Part shown: one piece after another, positions 12,533 through 22,502 of the stretch
Position numbering within the stretch: the first letter of the stretch is position 1
How the letters are laid out: each line of letters starts with the position of its first letter
Assembly (NCBI GenBank): GCA_905221605.1
Contig: CAJNDS010002146.1
Span: forward strand, 248,001 to 312,000
DNA from: Symbiodinium natans
Taxonomy: Eukaryota > Sar > Dinophyceae > Suessiales > Symbiodiniaceae
Direction: 5' to 3'
Length of the DNA: 64,000 nt
Translations under genes and position numbers: made by a program
The notes under the pieces: generated by a model
Seen by the model: the letters and a program-made list of their open reading frames with translations, nothing else
What the model was told of the DNA's origin: nothing
Databases searched by the model: none

Positions 12533-12670
12533 CCATTGGCATAAGTCGACACACTTGGCATGTGATCATGTGTAGGAGGTAGAGGCAGACGCATGCGGCG
12601 CCGGAGCGCCGAGGTGCATGAGGTCTGGCGCAAGTGTCGTCGTGGGGTCGGCAGGGATGGAGGCGAGCCA

Positions 12671-12690
12671 GTGAGTGAGTGAGTGAGACC
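12671..12690. repeat. (GAGT)n microsatellite
   Basis: About five GAGT units lie between the dehydrogenase fragment and a LINE family B copy. Confidence 0.9.
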
Positions 12691-12717
12691 TGCAAACCGA
12701 TAGGCGCAGGCAAACAG

Positions 12718-13477
12718 TCAACACAGCAAGTGACGTTGTAACAGTCGCTTGTCAAAGCTACAACTACTTGACGTCATGAGCTCGGACATCATTGCTGTAC
12801 AAACGCGAGGAAAACAGCAAAATGGTTCTCCCAATTGGTGTCGTTTTTTGCAAGTTCGCGCGAAAGCTTCCAACTGTGAGTCCCAGGAATTTCCAGGCCG
12901 GCCAAGAGGTATCCATTCCATAGCGCGTTTGATCCATCTGTTGGATGGTACGCAGCTCACATGACGAGCAAATCTCCAGTAATGCTTGAGGCATGTTTCA
13001 GACCAGCTTTGCAAATGAAGCCGTTGTTGGAAGTCACAGGTGCAAAATCTCATGCCATGGCAAACTCCTAGGGCGGCGGACCAATCGAAGTGCGAAGCAA
13101 ACGTCGCCATTCACAATCGAACTGACGTAGGTGATGATGATAAATATTGCGATGCCGAGTCACAAGAGAGTCTGGGACACGCTTGTCACAAAGAAGCCAT
13201 TTGTTAGCCCAGAACGCATGGAAGTCCACATCTGCATCATAAGTGCCCGACGGGATAACATCTTTTTTGCATCCCAACCATTTGTGGCAAGTGCGAACAA
13301 CTTCACTGCAAGTACAATGTCCAACCAGATCAGATCAGGCGGCTGTGCCTCGGTTGTAAGAAATTTGGTTTTCTCAGCATTGAGAATAAGTCCGACGCTT
13401 CTCAGCGCATCAACCAAGGATCGCAACATATCCGTGCATTGCAGGTGGGAAAGCGCAAACAGTAAAATGTCAGCATC
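12718..13477 (-). pseudogene. LINE family B copy, 3' portion (direct part of a twin-primed insertion)
   Basis: Reading down the minus strand this begins at ADILLFALSH, just after the RT catalytic aspartates, and continues through LRSVGLILNAEKTKFLTTEAQ and the C-terminal RFARHVSCVPSNRWIKRAMEW block, ending in WDSQLEAFAR. These match family B as seen at 29550-30388. It is frameshifted several times. The upstream half of the same RT lies next to it in the opposite orientation (13478-13776). Confidence 0.7.
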
Positions 13478-13776
13478 TGATCGAGTTGACTGGCAAATCT
13501 TATGGCAAGCTTTTCGTGCCCAAGGAGTGTCTGAACAGATCGTTTGGATTTTACAGTGCATGTATTTTGACCAGTGCGGCGAGGTCGTCACGTGCAGTGA
13601 ACGTAGCAAGCGGTTTGATATTCGTGCGGGCGTGCGTCAAGGTTGTGTTCTCAGTCCGCGCTTATTTTGTGCAGCTTTTGAATGGGGTATGCGTGCGTGG
13701 CGATTGAACGGCCAGCCTTCCGGGCTTGTTCTGCAAGAGGGTCGCGACCCATTGACTGATTTAAGATTCGCTGATT
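13478..13776 (+). pseudogene. LINE family B copy, inverted 5' portion
   Basis: The plus strand reads DRVDWQILWQAFRAQGVSEQ, then FDIRAGVRQGCVLSPRLF (RT motif B region) and ends at LTDLRFAD, the start of the catalytic box. The continuation of that box (ADILLFA) starts on the minus strand at 13477. The two pieces together cover one RT palm without a gap apart from a few overlapping bases, which is the arrangement expected of twin priming. Confidence 0.72.
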
Positions 13777-13837
13777 TCGACCACCCATGCTCAGGATCCA
13801 GATGGGCATGTTTGATGCTCTGCTTCTGTCGACAATG

Positions 13838-16532
13838 ATTCTTGCCGTGCTCTATCGCGCACCGGGCGAAGGACGCGTCACGCCAGCGGAGCTTCGACGC
13901 CGCGTGAGAGCGTTCGTGGCCGGACGCTGGCTCGACCTCCTCCACGAAGCCACAACGGCAGCTACACCTGCCGCGGCCGCTTCTGGCGTTAGGCCCTCAA
14001 ACGCGCGCGCCGAGGATGGACCAGGAAAGTGATGCCCGCCGCCGGGCCGAGCGTGCCGCGGCTCTGGCCCACCTGGGCGAGCTTTCTGCTGCGGCGAAAG
14101 CACTCACGGCCTTGCCACTGGCACCTGCAACCCAGGATACGCTACAAGCCCTGCGCGACCCGGCCCGGCGACCGCCTGAACCTCAAGTTCCCATCGCGCC
14201 TCCTCAGTGGCCGCGAGCCGCCGGTTGAGCTTAGCCCTGACCGGTTGATCGCCAACGTCCGACGAGCTCGAAAGGGAGCGGCCCCCGGACCATCAGGGTG
14301 CACTGGGGAACACTTGCGAGTGCTCCTGGATGATGAGGAATGCACCCAGCTCCTGGTAGCCGCGGCGGGCAAACTGGCCTCGGCCCAGGTGCCGGACACG
14401 ATCATCCCGGCAATACGGCTAGGCCGCATGGTGGCACTAACCAAACCCACAGGTGCCGTCCGAGCCCTGGTCATGGGGGATGCGTTCCGGCGCGTAGTCG
14501 CTCGCACGCTGGCGCAGCAGCTCACTGGGGAATTCCAGCGAGCCTGCGCGCCATTTCAGTATGCCCTCGGCACTAAGGCAGGTGCCGAAGCCCTCGTGCG
14601 GGCGGTGCGCGCGGCCACAGAAACGGACGCCCGGACGACGGTGCTCAGCGTCGATGGCGTCGGGGCCTATGACCACATATCCCGGCAAAGCATGCTGTCG
14701 GCGCTTGCAGACCGTCCCGAGCTGGCAGGCCTTCTTCCGTACGTGGCGCTCTTTTACAGCTCCCCCAGCGTTTACATCTTTTACGACGAGCAGGGCCGGG
14801 CTCACGAAGTGCGGCAAGGGGAAGGCGGAGAGCAGGGTGATCCGCTGATGCCTTGCCTGTTCGCCTTAGGCCAGCACAAAGCCTTGCTGGAGGTCCGTGC
14901 CCGACTCCACCCGTCGGACACGCTGTATGCCTTCCTTGACGACATCTACGTGACGGGTCCCCCTGACCACACCGCGAGCCAGTTCGGCCACGTGCGGGAA
15001 GCCCTCGCACGCCACGCGAACATCCAGGTGCATCTGGGCAAGACACGTGCGTGGAACTCCGCAGGTGAAGAACCTCCAGGCCTGCTCGCCCAGCTCCCCA
15101 CCGAGGACCCTGCCAACCCCTGTTGGACCGGAAGTTGGGCACTCGCAGAGGCCCAGCAGGGCGCGGTGGTCTTGGGAAGTCCTATCGGAAGCCGGGGGTT
15201 CGTCGCGGAAAAACTCACGCAGCGTTTGCGCGAGCAGGACCGCCTGCTCCAGCAACTCCCGCACGTGCCCCACCTGCAGTCAGCGTGGCTGTTGCTGCTG
15301 TACTGTGCAGCGCCTCGATGCACCTACTTGGTACGGACCGTGCCGCCCTCCGACACGGCAGAGTTCGCCGCCAAGCATGATGCCGCGGTCCTGCGCTGCC
15401 TCGCGAGGCTGCTGGCCGGAGGGATGGTGAAATGCCTCTCCCCGACCTTAGCGCCCGTCGAGCACAGCTCCCCCTCAGCATGGGCGGACTGGGACTCGGG
15501 TCTGCGGAGAAGCAACGCCACTCGGCTTACTGGGGCTCGTGGGCGGACACCTTGTGCACGCTGGGCGAGCACCACCCAGGCGTGCTTGCTGACCTGGTTC
15601 GCCCGCTGCTAGCCCCAGACGCGCCCGGCACACCCCCTAGTACGCGCGAGGCCGACCACGCGGCGCGCCAGCTGCGCGCGCTCGGTTTCCCTGCGCCCAC
15701 CTGGGCCAACTTCCTAGCGACGAGCCCAGCAACAGCGCGCCGACGCCATGACCCAGGCGGCTTCGGAAGACCGGGCTGGCAGCACGCGGCCACCACTGCC
15801 ACTGACAAGCGCGTGCTCGAGACGCTTTTCTCCGAACTGGACCCAACGTCTCGGGCGCTGCTGCTGTCTCAGGCAGGGGTTGCGCCTTCACGGCCTTCCC
15901 CACAACCTCCGATACCAGAGTACCGGACGAGGAGTACCGCGTCATGCTGCTCCGCAGACTTCGGTTACCCCTCCCGCTTGCCCCGCGGCGCTGCTCTTGT
16001 GGTGGAGGCTTGGACGTCTATGGGGACCACCGCTCCGCATGCGCGCAAGTTGGTGTGCTGGCCAAGAGAGCAGGCCCCCTCGAGCAGGCGGCGGCTCGTA
16101 TCTGTAGGGAAGCAGGCGCCCGAGTCGCCGCCCATGTCGCCCTGCGTGACCTCAACCTGGATGTGCCTGCGGCCGACGGGCGCCGGGTCGAGGTGGTGGC
16201 CAACGGCCTCCCCATTTGGCAGGGGGCACAGATCGCCGTTGACGCGACGATCGTCAGCCCCATACGCCGTGATGGTCAGCCGCGGCCGCGGGCCGACCGT
16301 GAGCCAGGCCTCGCGCTGAACCAGGCAGTCGACCGCAAGCACCGGACCTACCCGGAATTCCAGCAGGCGCGGCGCTGCCGATTGGTTGTGGTCGGAGTCG
16401 AGGTCGGCGGACGCATCAGCCGTCCCACACTCACCTTTCTTCGGCTGCTGGCGCGGGCGCGGGCTCGCCAGAGGGCGCCGTGGTGCGCAGCAGGAGCGAG
16501 GCAAGCGCTGATGCGGCGCTGGACGGCGCTGG
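13838..16532 (+). pseudogene. LINE family A, copy A3: near-complete RT and RLE-like ORF (left part)
   Basis: The best preserved family A copy. The first long frame (14029-15612) contains ARKGAAPGPSG, the LSVDGVGAYDHISRQSM box (motif A), EGGEQGDPLMPCLFALGQH (motif B) and YAFLDDIYVTG (motif C). A frameshift near 15430 continues as LPLSMGGLGLGSAEKQRHSA and LDPTSRALLLSQAG. Another near 15900 continues as CSCGGGLDVYGDHRSAC, a CCHC-type zinc knuckle, and then the nuclease-like region with IAVDATIVSP, DRKHRTYPEFQQA and LVVVGVEVGGR. The frame is cut at 16532 by the foldback element and resumes at 21386. The three frames mean it is not translatable as it stands, unless programmed frameshifting is involved, for which there is no evidence. 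Confidence 0.8.
16529..16532. repeat. Target-site duplication CTGG, left of foldback element
   Basis: These four bases precede the element end AAGCGG and are repeated at 21382-21385. Removing the element and one CTGG restores the LINE A3 reading frame across the join. Confidence 0.85.
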
Positions 16533-16872
16533 AAGCGGTTTTCTGGGCATCTGTGCCTTTTCTCATGGCTTCTGTGTCTTTTCTGCGGGGCTCAAAAACA
16601 TCAGGAGCGTGCGACTGCATTTTTGGCGAGCTTGAAAATGATCGAGCTCACACACATATTTGTCTATATGTGTATACATACATACACACCAATGTTGCTA
16701 CTTCCATCTCTTTTTTTGTGCGCTCTCAAGGGCTTTAGGGCCTGGGGCTAATTAAGATCTAAGGCCTAGACTTTGAGGCCGGCTCCTCGGCTTCGGAAAC
16801 TCAATTGGACCCAACTCTTTTCAAGCCTGTGTTTGAACAGGACTCCAAGTTAGCTTTGCAAGTCTCAAGAGG

Positions 16873-17033
16873 CCCCTAAACCCTAAACCCTAAACCCTAA
16901 ATCCTAAACCCTAAACCCTAAACCCTAAACCCGACACCCTAAACCCGACACCCTAAACCCTAAACCCTAAACCCTAAACCCTAAACCCTAAACCCTAAAC
17001 CCTAAACCCTAAACCCTAAACCCTAAGGTCTAT
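16873..17033. repeat. Interstitial telomere-type (CCCTAAA)n array in left arm
   Basis: About twenty CCCTAAA heptamers, a few altered (CCCTAAAT and CCGACACCCTAAA types). The matching place in the right arm (21012-21042) has only two or three degenerate TTTAGGG copies. Confidence 0.95.
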
Positions 17034-17112
17034 CTAAAGGCGCTGCCGCGAAAGTGCTGCTGCCACATCTAGGGCACGCTGCTGAAAGTGTGACCCTTAA
17101 ACAAAGCGCTGG

Positions 17113-17183
17113 TGACGGTGCAACACTCAGACGCTGTGAAAGTGTCTTGAAGGCGCTGGTGACAGTGCCGCCTTTCTTGCGCC
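17113..17183. repeat. 71-bp block in the same orientation on both foldback arms (left copy)
   Basis: It begins TGACGGTGCAACACTCAGAC and ends TTTCTTGCGCC. It occurs again at 20901-20971 in direct orientation with two differences, although the sequences on both sides of it are inverted between the arms. Confidence 0.8.
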
Positions 17184-17587
17184 CCTTTGTTTTGCAGAAG
17201 CCTTTGGGGTTTTGGTAGGGTGGGTAACTATCGTTTCAACCCAGAACCACCTAAACCCTACGGAGAATCTGCGTTTTTGGATATAAGTCAGTTGCAAGCA
17301 ATAATGAGTAGTCATAGCTTATGTTAATTGCTGATGTTTTTATGTGATTTTTGACCGTTTATGCTAACTCGTGTTAAGTTGTTAAGGGTTTATATTGCAA
17401 GAAGATACAGGTTAAGACAAGTTAACTTGAGTTCGCTGTTTAATCGTCGAAAATGGCTTTGGTTTTGTAAGGAGACGGCGTAGAAGTTACAGCGTGATTT
17501 TTCCTGTTGTGATTTTTACCAGGAGATTTTTTTGATGCGCATAGAACTCAAAGGTGAAAGGGGGCGGGGCGGGCGCAAAACTCATCC

Positions 17588-18607
17588 ATAGAAGCAACTC
17601 CTTGTTCCAGGTCAATCAAAAGATCCTAAGAAGCTCGCAGAAGAGACCAGGACAAGGAGTTGCTTCTCCACAAACAGCACAAATCAAAAATGTGATCCTA
17701 GGAAGGTCGTACATTTACAGGAGACCAGGACAAAGGAGTTGCTTCTCCAAAACAGCAAAATCAAACAAAAATGACCCTAAGAAGGTCGTAGAAGAGACCA
17801 GGCAAATGGAGTTGCTTCCCCAAAACAGCCAAATAAAAAATTTGCTCCTAAGAACTTCGTGGAAGAGAGCAGGAAAAATGAGTTGCTTCACCAAAACAGC
17901 CCAAATCAGAAATTTGACCCTGAGAAGGTCGTAGAAGAGACCAAGAAAAAGGAGTTGCTTTTGCAAAACAGCCAAATCAACAAATTGATGCTAAGAAGGT
18001 CGTGGAAGAGCCTAAGAAAAAGGAGTTGCTTATCCAAATCAGCCCAAATCAAAAATTTGATCCTAAGAAGGTCGTGGAAGAGAGCGGGAAAAGGAGTTGC
18101 TTCGCCAAACAGCCCAAGTAAAAAGATGATCCTAAGAAGGTCGTGGAAGAGACCAGGAACAAGGAATTGCTTCTCTAAAAAAACCCAAATCAATAATTTG
18201 ACCCTAAGAAGGTCATAGAAAAAACTGTAGACAGTGTCTCCCGTACTCTCACCGTGGTCTCCAAAATAGCCCAATCTAAACATTTGACCCGAAAGAGGTC
18301 GCAGAAGAGACCAGGACAAAGGAGTTGCTTCTCCAAAACAGCCCAAATCAAGAATTAGACCCCAAGAAGGTGGTGGAAGAGAGCAGGAAAAAAGAGTTGC
18401 TTCCCCAAAACAGCCCAAATCAAGAATTTGATCCTAAGAAGGTCGTACAGCAGACCAACAAGAAGGAGTTGCTTCCCCAAAACAGCCCAAATCAGAAATT
18501 TGACCCTAAGAAAGTCGTACAAGAAACCAAGAAAAAGGGTTGCTTCTCCAAAAACAGCCCAAATCAAAAACTTGATCCTAAGACGGTCGTCTACAAAAAG
18601 GCCAAAT
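17588..18607 (+). repeat. 72-bp (24-codon) minisatellite array, left arm
   Basis: About fourteen units of roughly 70-72 bp with cores AAGAAGGTCGTGGAAGAG, GGAGTTGCTTCTCCAAAACA and CCCAAATCAAAAATTTGA. Where units are exactly 72 bp the frame stays open as a repeated peptide of the type DPKKVVEESRKKELLPQNSP. Indels shift the frame between units. No start context or flanking domain supports a real gene. Confidence 0.9.
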
Positions 18608-19050
18608 AAAAAAATTCTGAGTCAGCCGGCTTTCCTCTGGCTAGCTGCTCGGACTTCACCGATTCCTCATCCACCTCCATGTCACGCCGCGTCATGGCTT
18701 TGAGCCATCCTATAGGAAGCTTGCAAGTCAGCTGACACAAAACTGTCATGTCAGCAGACTCAAAATCCGAAATCTGTCCGACCTGGGCAGGGCCGCGCCT
18801 GCCGCAACACGAGGTTCGAACCAACCGGGAGGCTTGAGCTCAGGGGGGGGGAATCGTCAAATTCCATATGAAACCGAACCATTGCCATCATAGCCAAGCT
18901 TGGGTCTGAAGATCTAGGGGTGCTGAGCTCAGGGGGGGCTGATCGTCAGACCCAACCATGTCCACCACAGAGACCGTCACATTCCACATGAAATCAGCCC
19001 AACGGGGGGGGCTGAGCTCAGGAACCCAAGTTCGTCACAAGTCACCAAAG
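18608..19050. other. Spacer between foldback arms
   Basis: Unique sequence with three GAGCTCAGG-plus-G-run motifs near 18837, 18928 and 19012. No ORF with a recognisable product and no sign of a transposase. Confidence 0.7.
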
Positions 19051-20480
19051 GGGTTTGGGGATTTGGGCTGTTTTGGTGAAGCAACTCCATTTTCCTGCTC
19101 TCTGCCACGACCTTCTTAGGAGCAAATTGTTGATTTGGCTGTTTTGGGGAAGCAACTCCTTTGTCCTGGTCTCTTCTAAGACCTTCTTAGGGTTGTTTTC
19201 CGGTTTGTTCTGCGACCTTCCTAGGATCAAGTTTTTGATTTGGGCTGTTTTGGAGAAGCAACTCCTTTTTCCTGGGCTCTTCCACGATTTTTTTAGGATC
19301 AAATTTCTGATTTGGGCAGCAACTCCTTTTTCCCGCTCTCTTCCACGACCGTCTTCGGATTAATTTTGTGTTTTTGGCTGTTTTGGGGAAGCAGCTCCTT
19401 TTTCCTGGGCGACCTTCTTAAGATCAATTCTTTCATTTTGGCTGTTTTGGAGACGCATCTCCTTTTCCTGGTCTCTCCTGCGACCTTCTTAAGGGTCAAA
19501 TCTTTGATTTGGGCTGTTTTGGCGAAGAAACTCCTTGATCCTGGTCTCTTCCACGACCTTCTTAGGATCAAATTTCTGATTTGGGCTGTTTTGGAGAAGC
19601 AACTCCTTTTTGCTGCTCTCTTCCACGACCTTCTTAGGGTCAGATTTTTGATTTGGGCTGTTTTGGTGAAGCAACTCCTTTTTCCTGCTCTCTTCCACGA
19701 CCTTCTTAGGAGCAAATTCTTGATTTGGCTGTTTTGGGGAAGCAACTCCTTTTTCTTGGTCTCTTCTACGATTTTTTAGGGCCTTTTTTGTTTGATTTGG
19801 CTGTTTTGGGGAAGCAACTCCATTTTCCTGGTCTCTTCTACGACCTTCTTAGGGTCATTTTTGTTTGATTTTGCTGTTTTGGAGAAGCAACTCCTTTGTC
19901 CTGGTCTGTTGTAAATGTACGATCTTCCTAGGATCACATTTTTGAGTTGGCTGTTTTGGAGACTTCTGTAAGAGTACAAGAGACACCGTCTAAGAGCCTT
20001 TCCTACGACCTTCTGAGGATCAAATTTGTGATTTGGCTGTTTTGACGAAGAAACTCCTTGTTCCTGGTCTCTTCCACGGCCTTTGGGGAAGCAACTCCTT
20101 TTTCCTGGTCTCTTCCACGACCTTCTTAGGGTCAAACTTTTTGATTTGGGCTGTTTTGGTGAAACAACTCCTTTTTCCTGGAGCAAATTCTTGATTTGGC
20201 TGTTTTGGGGAAGCAACTCCTTTTTCTTGGTCTCTTCTACGATTTTTTAGGGCTTTTTTGTTTGATTTGGCTGTTTTGGGGAAGCAACTCCATTTTCCTG
20301 GTCTCTTCTACGACCTTCTAAGGGGTCATTTTTGTTTGATTTTGCTGTTTTGGAAAAGCAACTCCTTAAATGTACGACCTTCCTAGGATCACATTTTTGA
20401 TTTGTGCTGTTTGTGGAGAAGCAACTCCTTGTCCTAGTCTTTTCTGCGAGCTTCTTAGAATCTTTTAATTGACCTGGAAC
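19051..20480 (-). repeat. 72-bp minisatellite array, right arm
   Basis: The same unit as the left-arm array, read on the minus strand, with roughly eighteen to twenty units, so the right array is longer than the left. Individual units differ by substitutions, partial deletions and a few truncated units, for example near 20070-20100 and 20170. Confidence 0.9.
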
Positions 20481-20900
20481 AAGGAGTTGCTTCTATGGAT
20501 GAGTTTTGCGCCCGCCCCGCCCCCTTTCACCTTTGAGTCTCATGCGCAACAAAAATAATCTCCTGGTAAAAATCACAACAGGAAAAATCACGCCGTAACT
20601 TCCACGCTCCTTACAAAACCAGAGCCATTTTCGACGATTAAACAGCGAACTCAAGTTAACTTGTCTTAACCTGTATCTTCTTCCAACATAAACCCTTAAA
20701 AACTTAACACGAGTTAGCATAAACAATCAAAAATCACATAAAAACATCAGCAATTGACACAAACTATGACTACTCATTATTGCTTGCAACTGACTTATAT
20801 CCGAAAACGCAGATTCTCCGTAGGGTTTAGGTGGTTTTTGGGTTGAAACGATAGTTACCCACCCTACCAAAACCCCAAAGGCTTCTGCAATGAAAGTGTG

Positions 20901-20971
20901 TGACGGTGCAACACTCAGACGCTGTGAAAGTGTCTTGAAGGCGCGGGTGACAGTGCCACCTTTCTTGCGCC
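20901..20971. repeat. 71-bp block in the same orientation on both foldback arms (right copy)
   Basis: Direct-orientation partner of 17113-17183 with two mismatches. Its flanks (GGCTTCTGCAA on the left, GGATGTGGCAGCAGC on the right) are inverted relative to the left arm. Confidence 0.8.
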
Positions 20972-21011
20972 GCTTGCCCTGGATGTGGCAGCAGCACTTT
21001 CGCGGCAGCGC

Positions 21012-21042
21012 CTTTAGGGTTTAGGGTTTGGCGGTTAGGGTT
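21012..21042. repeat. Short TTTAGGG remnant, right foldback arm
   Basis: Two to three TTTAGGG-type heptamers occupy the place matching the long left-arm array. Confidence 0.85.
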
Positions 21043-21381
21043 CTCTTGAGACTTGCAAAGCTAACTTGGAGTCCTGTTCAAACACAGGCTTGAAAAGAGT
21101 TGGGTCCAATTGAGTTTCCGAACCCGAGGAGCCGGCCTCAAAGTCTAACCCCAGGCGCTAAAGCCCTTGAGAGCGCACAAAAAAAGAGATGGAAGTAGCA
21201 ACATTGGTGTGTATGTGTGTATACACATAAAAACAAATATGTGTGTGGTGTGCACTAAAAGGCACAGCTCGATCATTTTCAAGCTCGCCAAAAAGTTCAA
21301 TCATACGCTCCTGATGTTTTTGAGCCCTACAGAAAGGCGCAGAAACCATGAGAAAAGGCACAGATGCCCAGAAAGCCGCTT

Positions 21382-21385
21382 CTGG
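21382..21385. repeat. Target-site duplication CTGG, right of foldback element
   Basis: Partner of 16529-16532. Confidence 0.85.
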
Positions 21386-21528
21386 CATCCTTCGCCGCCC
21401 TGCGCGCGCATGCCTGCTCGCTTCTCGAGCTGCCCATCGTGGGGCCTCGTGACCCGACTGACGGCCACGAGGTTCCGCTCGGGGAGCTTCTGGCAGGCCA
21501 CTTGCCACCCGAGCCCAGCAGGCTGTGA
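21386..21528 (+). pseudogene. LINE copy A3, C-terminal end (right part)
   Basis: Continuation of A3 after the foldback element: SFAALRAHACSLLELPIVG, then VPLGELLAG, stop TGA at 21526-21528. The ACSLLELPI-G and PLG-LLA blocks match the C terminus of copy A1 (about 8300-8210), so this is the true end of the ORF. A 3' tail of AAAT repeats follows at 21587-21604. Confidence 0.8.
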
Positions 21529-21586
21529 GGGCATCCCCGTCTACGCCGACACCAGGACACCTGACTGCGTGTGGAAAAAGGAGTCG

Positions 21587-21604
21587 GAAAAAATAAATAA
21601 ATAA
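21587..21604 (+). repeat. (AAAT)n tail at the 3' end of LINE A3
   Basis: GGAAAAAATAAATAAATAAAT closes the A3 3' region and abuts an unrelated LINE fragment, as a retrotransposon tail would. Confidence 0.6.
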
Positions 21605-22200
21605 ATGGTCAATACCTGCAAGATCATATCGAAAAACACTTTGTGCAGCAAGCGTAGATTCGCAATAGGACGATAATCAGCTGTTGTTTTTGCTTTTGGT
21701 GTTTTTGCCAACATGCGGAACAACGTCGTTCGCCAAGTGCATGGCACATCACCAGTCGAAAACCAAAAAAAAACGTGATTGAATAGGTCGAGCAGGACCT
21801 CCAACAGTGCGTGAGGCGCATTCTGCAAAAGCTCAGCTGATAACCCGCAATCATCACAGGCCTTGTTCAACTTTGAATTTCGGATTGCGTTCGTCAACTC
21901 ATGCATCGAAAAAGGGGCATCCTCCAAAAACACTTTTGCCTTACAAGTTCCACCACCGTGCCAGAGTACAAACGTGACAACGTGTCAGCAAAATCTTCAG
22001 CAAGCGGGGGACTGACGGGGCGCTAGCTGTAATGGTACTACTTGCAAGTATTGCGCACACCTTCTCGACTTGAAAGCGGAAAGCTCACGAGCATGCATTT
22101 TCCGTATTTGAAGACTCAAGTCCCGACGTTCTTTTTTTTCCTCGCACCTTTTTCCCAAGTCCATAGCGGTCGAACTCAGCCTACTACGGGTGGCACCGGG
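21605..22200 (-). pseudogene. LINE family B-like fragment (RT N-terminal region)
   Basis: The minus strand reads SMHELTNAIRNSKLNKACDD, then GLSAELLQNAPHALLEVLLD and TADYRPIANLRLLHKVF, the start of a family B reverse transcriptase. The downstream catalytic part is absent, so the copy was cut at its 3' side, possibly by the LINE A3 insertion. Confidence 0.65.
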
Positions 22201-22502
22201 TGCAGTGAGCACACCAGGCGGCGGTGGGCAGGGAGCTAGGTGCTGCGGGCGGTGGCCCTGTCACGGCATGCGGCTGGCAAGGGGAGGAGGGGCCGAGCAG
22301 TCTGCCAAGACATCGCTGAGGAGTGGGATGTCTCCATCGACATTGCCAGTGTTCGCAAGCGGAAGTAAGGCTCAAGCCAAGCATCAAGCTCAAGCAAAGG
22401 GGGGGAGCGCTGCATGGTTTTTCAGGGCCCTCACTGCGCGTGATAAGTGAGGCATTCCCACAGATTCCAGTACTGTGTTGTGCATCTACATCGCAATCAG
22501 CA

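Larger units (their letters stand above)
16533..21381. mobile_element. 4.85-kb foldback element with about 2-kb inverted arms
   Basis: The left end AAGCGGTTTTCTGGGC is the inverse of the right end apart from one base. Inverted similarity then runs inward through about 1 kb of unique sequence (for example GGCCGGCTCCTCGG, CTCAATTGGACCCAACTC and GTAGGGTGGGTAACTATCG, each found inverted on the other side) and into minisatellite arrays reading outward-to-inward on both arms. A spacer of about 440 bp separates the arms. It is bounded by CTGG duplications inside LINE A3, so it inserted as a unit. No transposase was recognised, so it looks non-autonomous. Related families could be Foldback or Mutator-like elements, but the 4-bp duplication does not fit the usual 9-11 bp of Mutator-like elements. 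Confidence 0.85.

Noticed and set aside
17588-20480. CRISPR array suggested by regular repeats
   Set aside because: The units are contiguous 72-bp tandem repeats without unique spacers, in a eukaryotic context.
22190-22450. Short plus-strand frames ahead of LINE B ORF1
   Set aside because: No motif, and the clear ATG of ORF1 is at 22503. They are more likely 5' untranslated sequence of the element.
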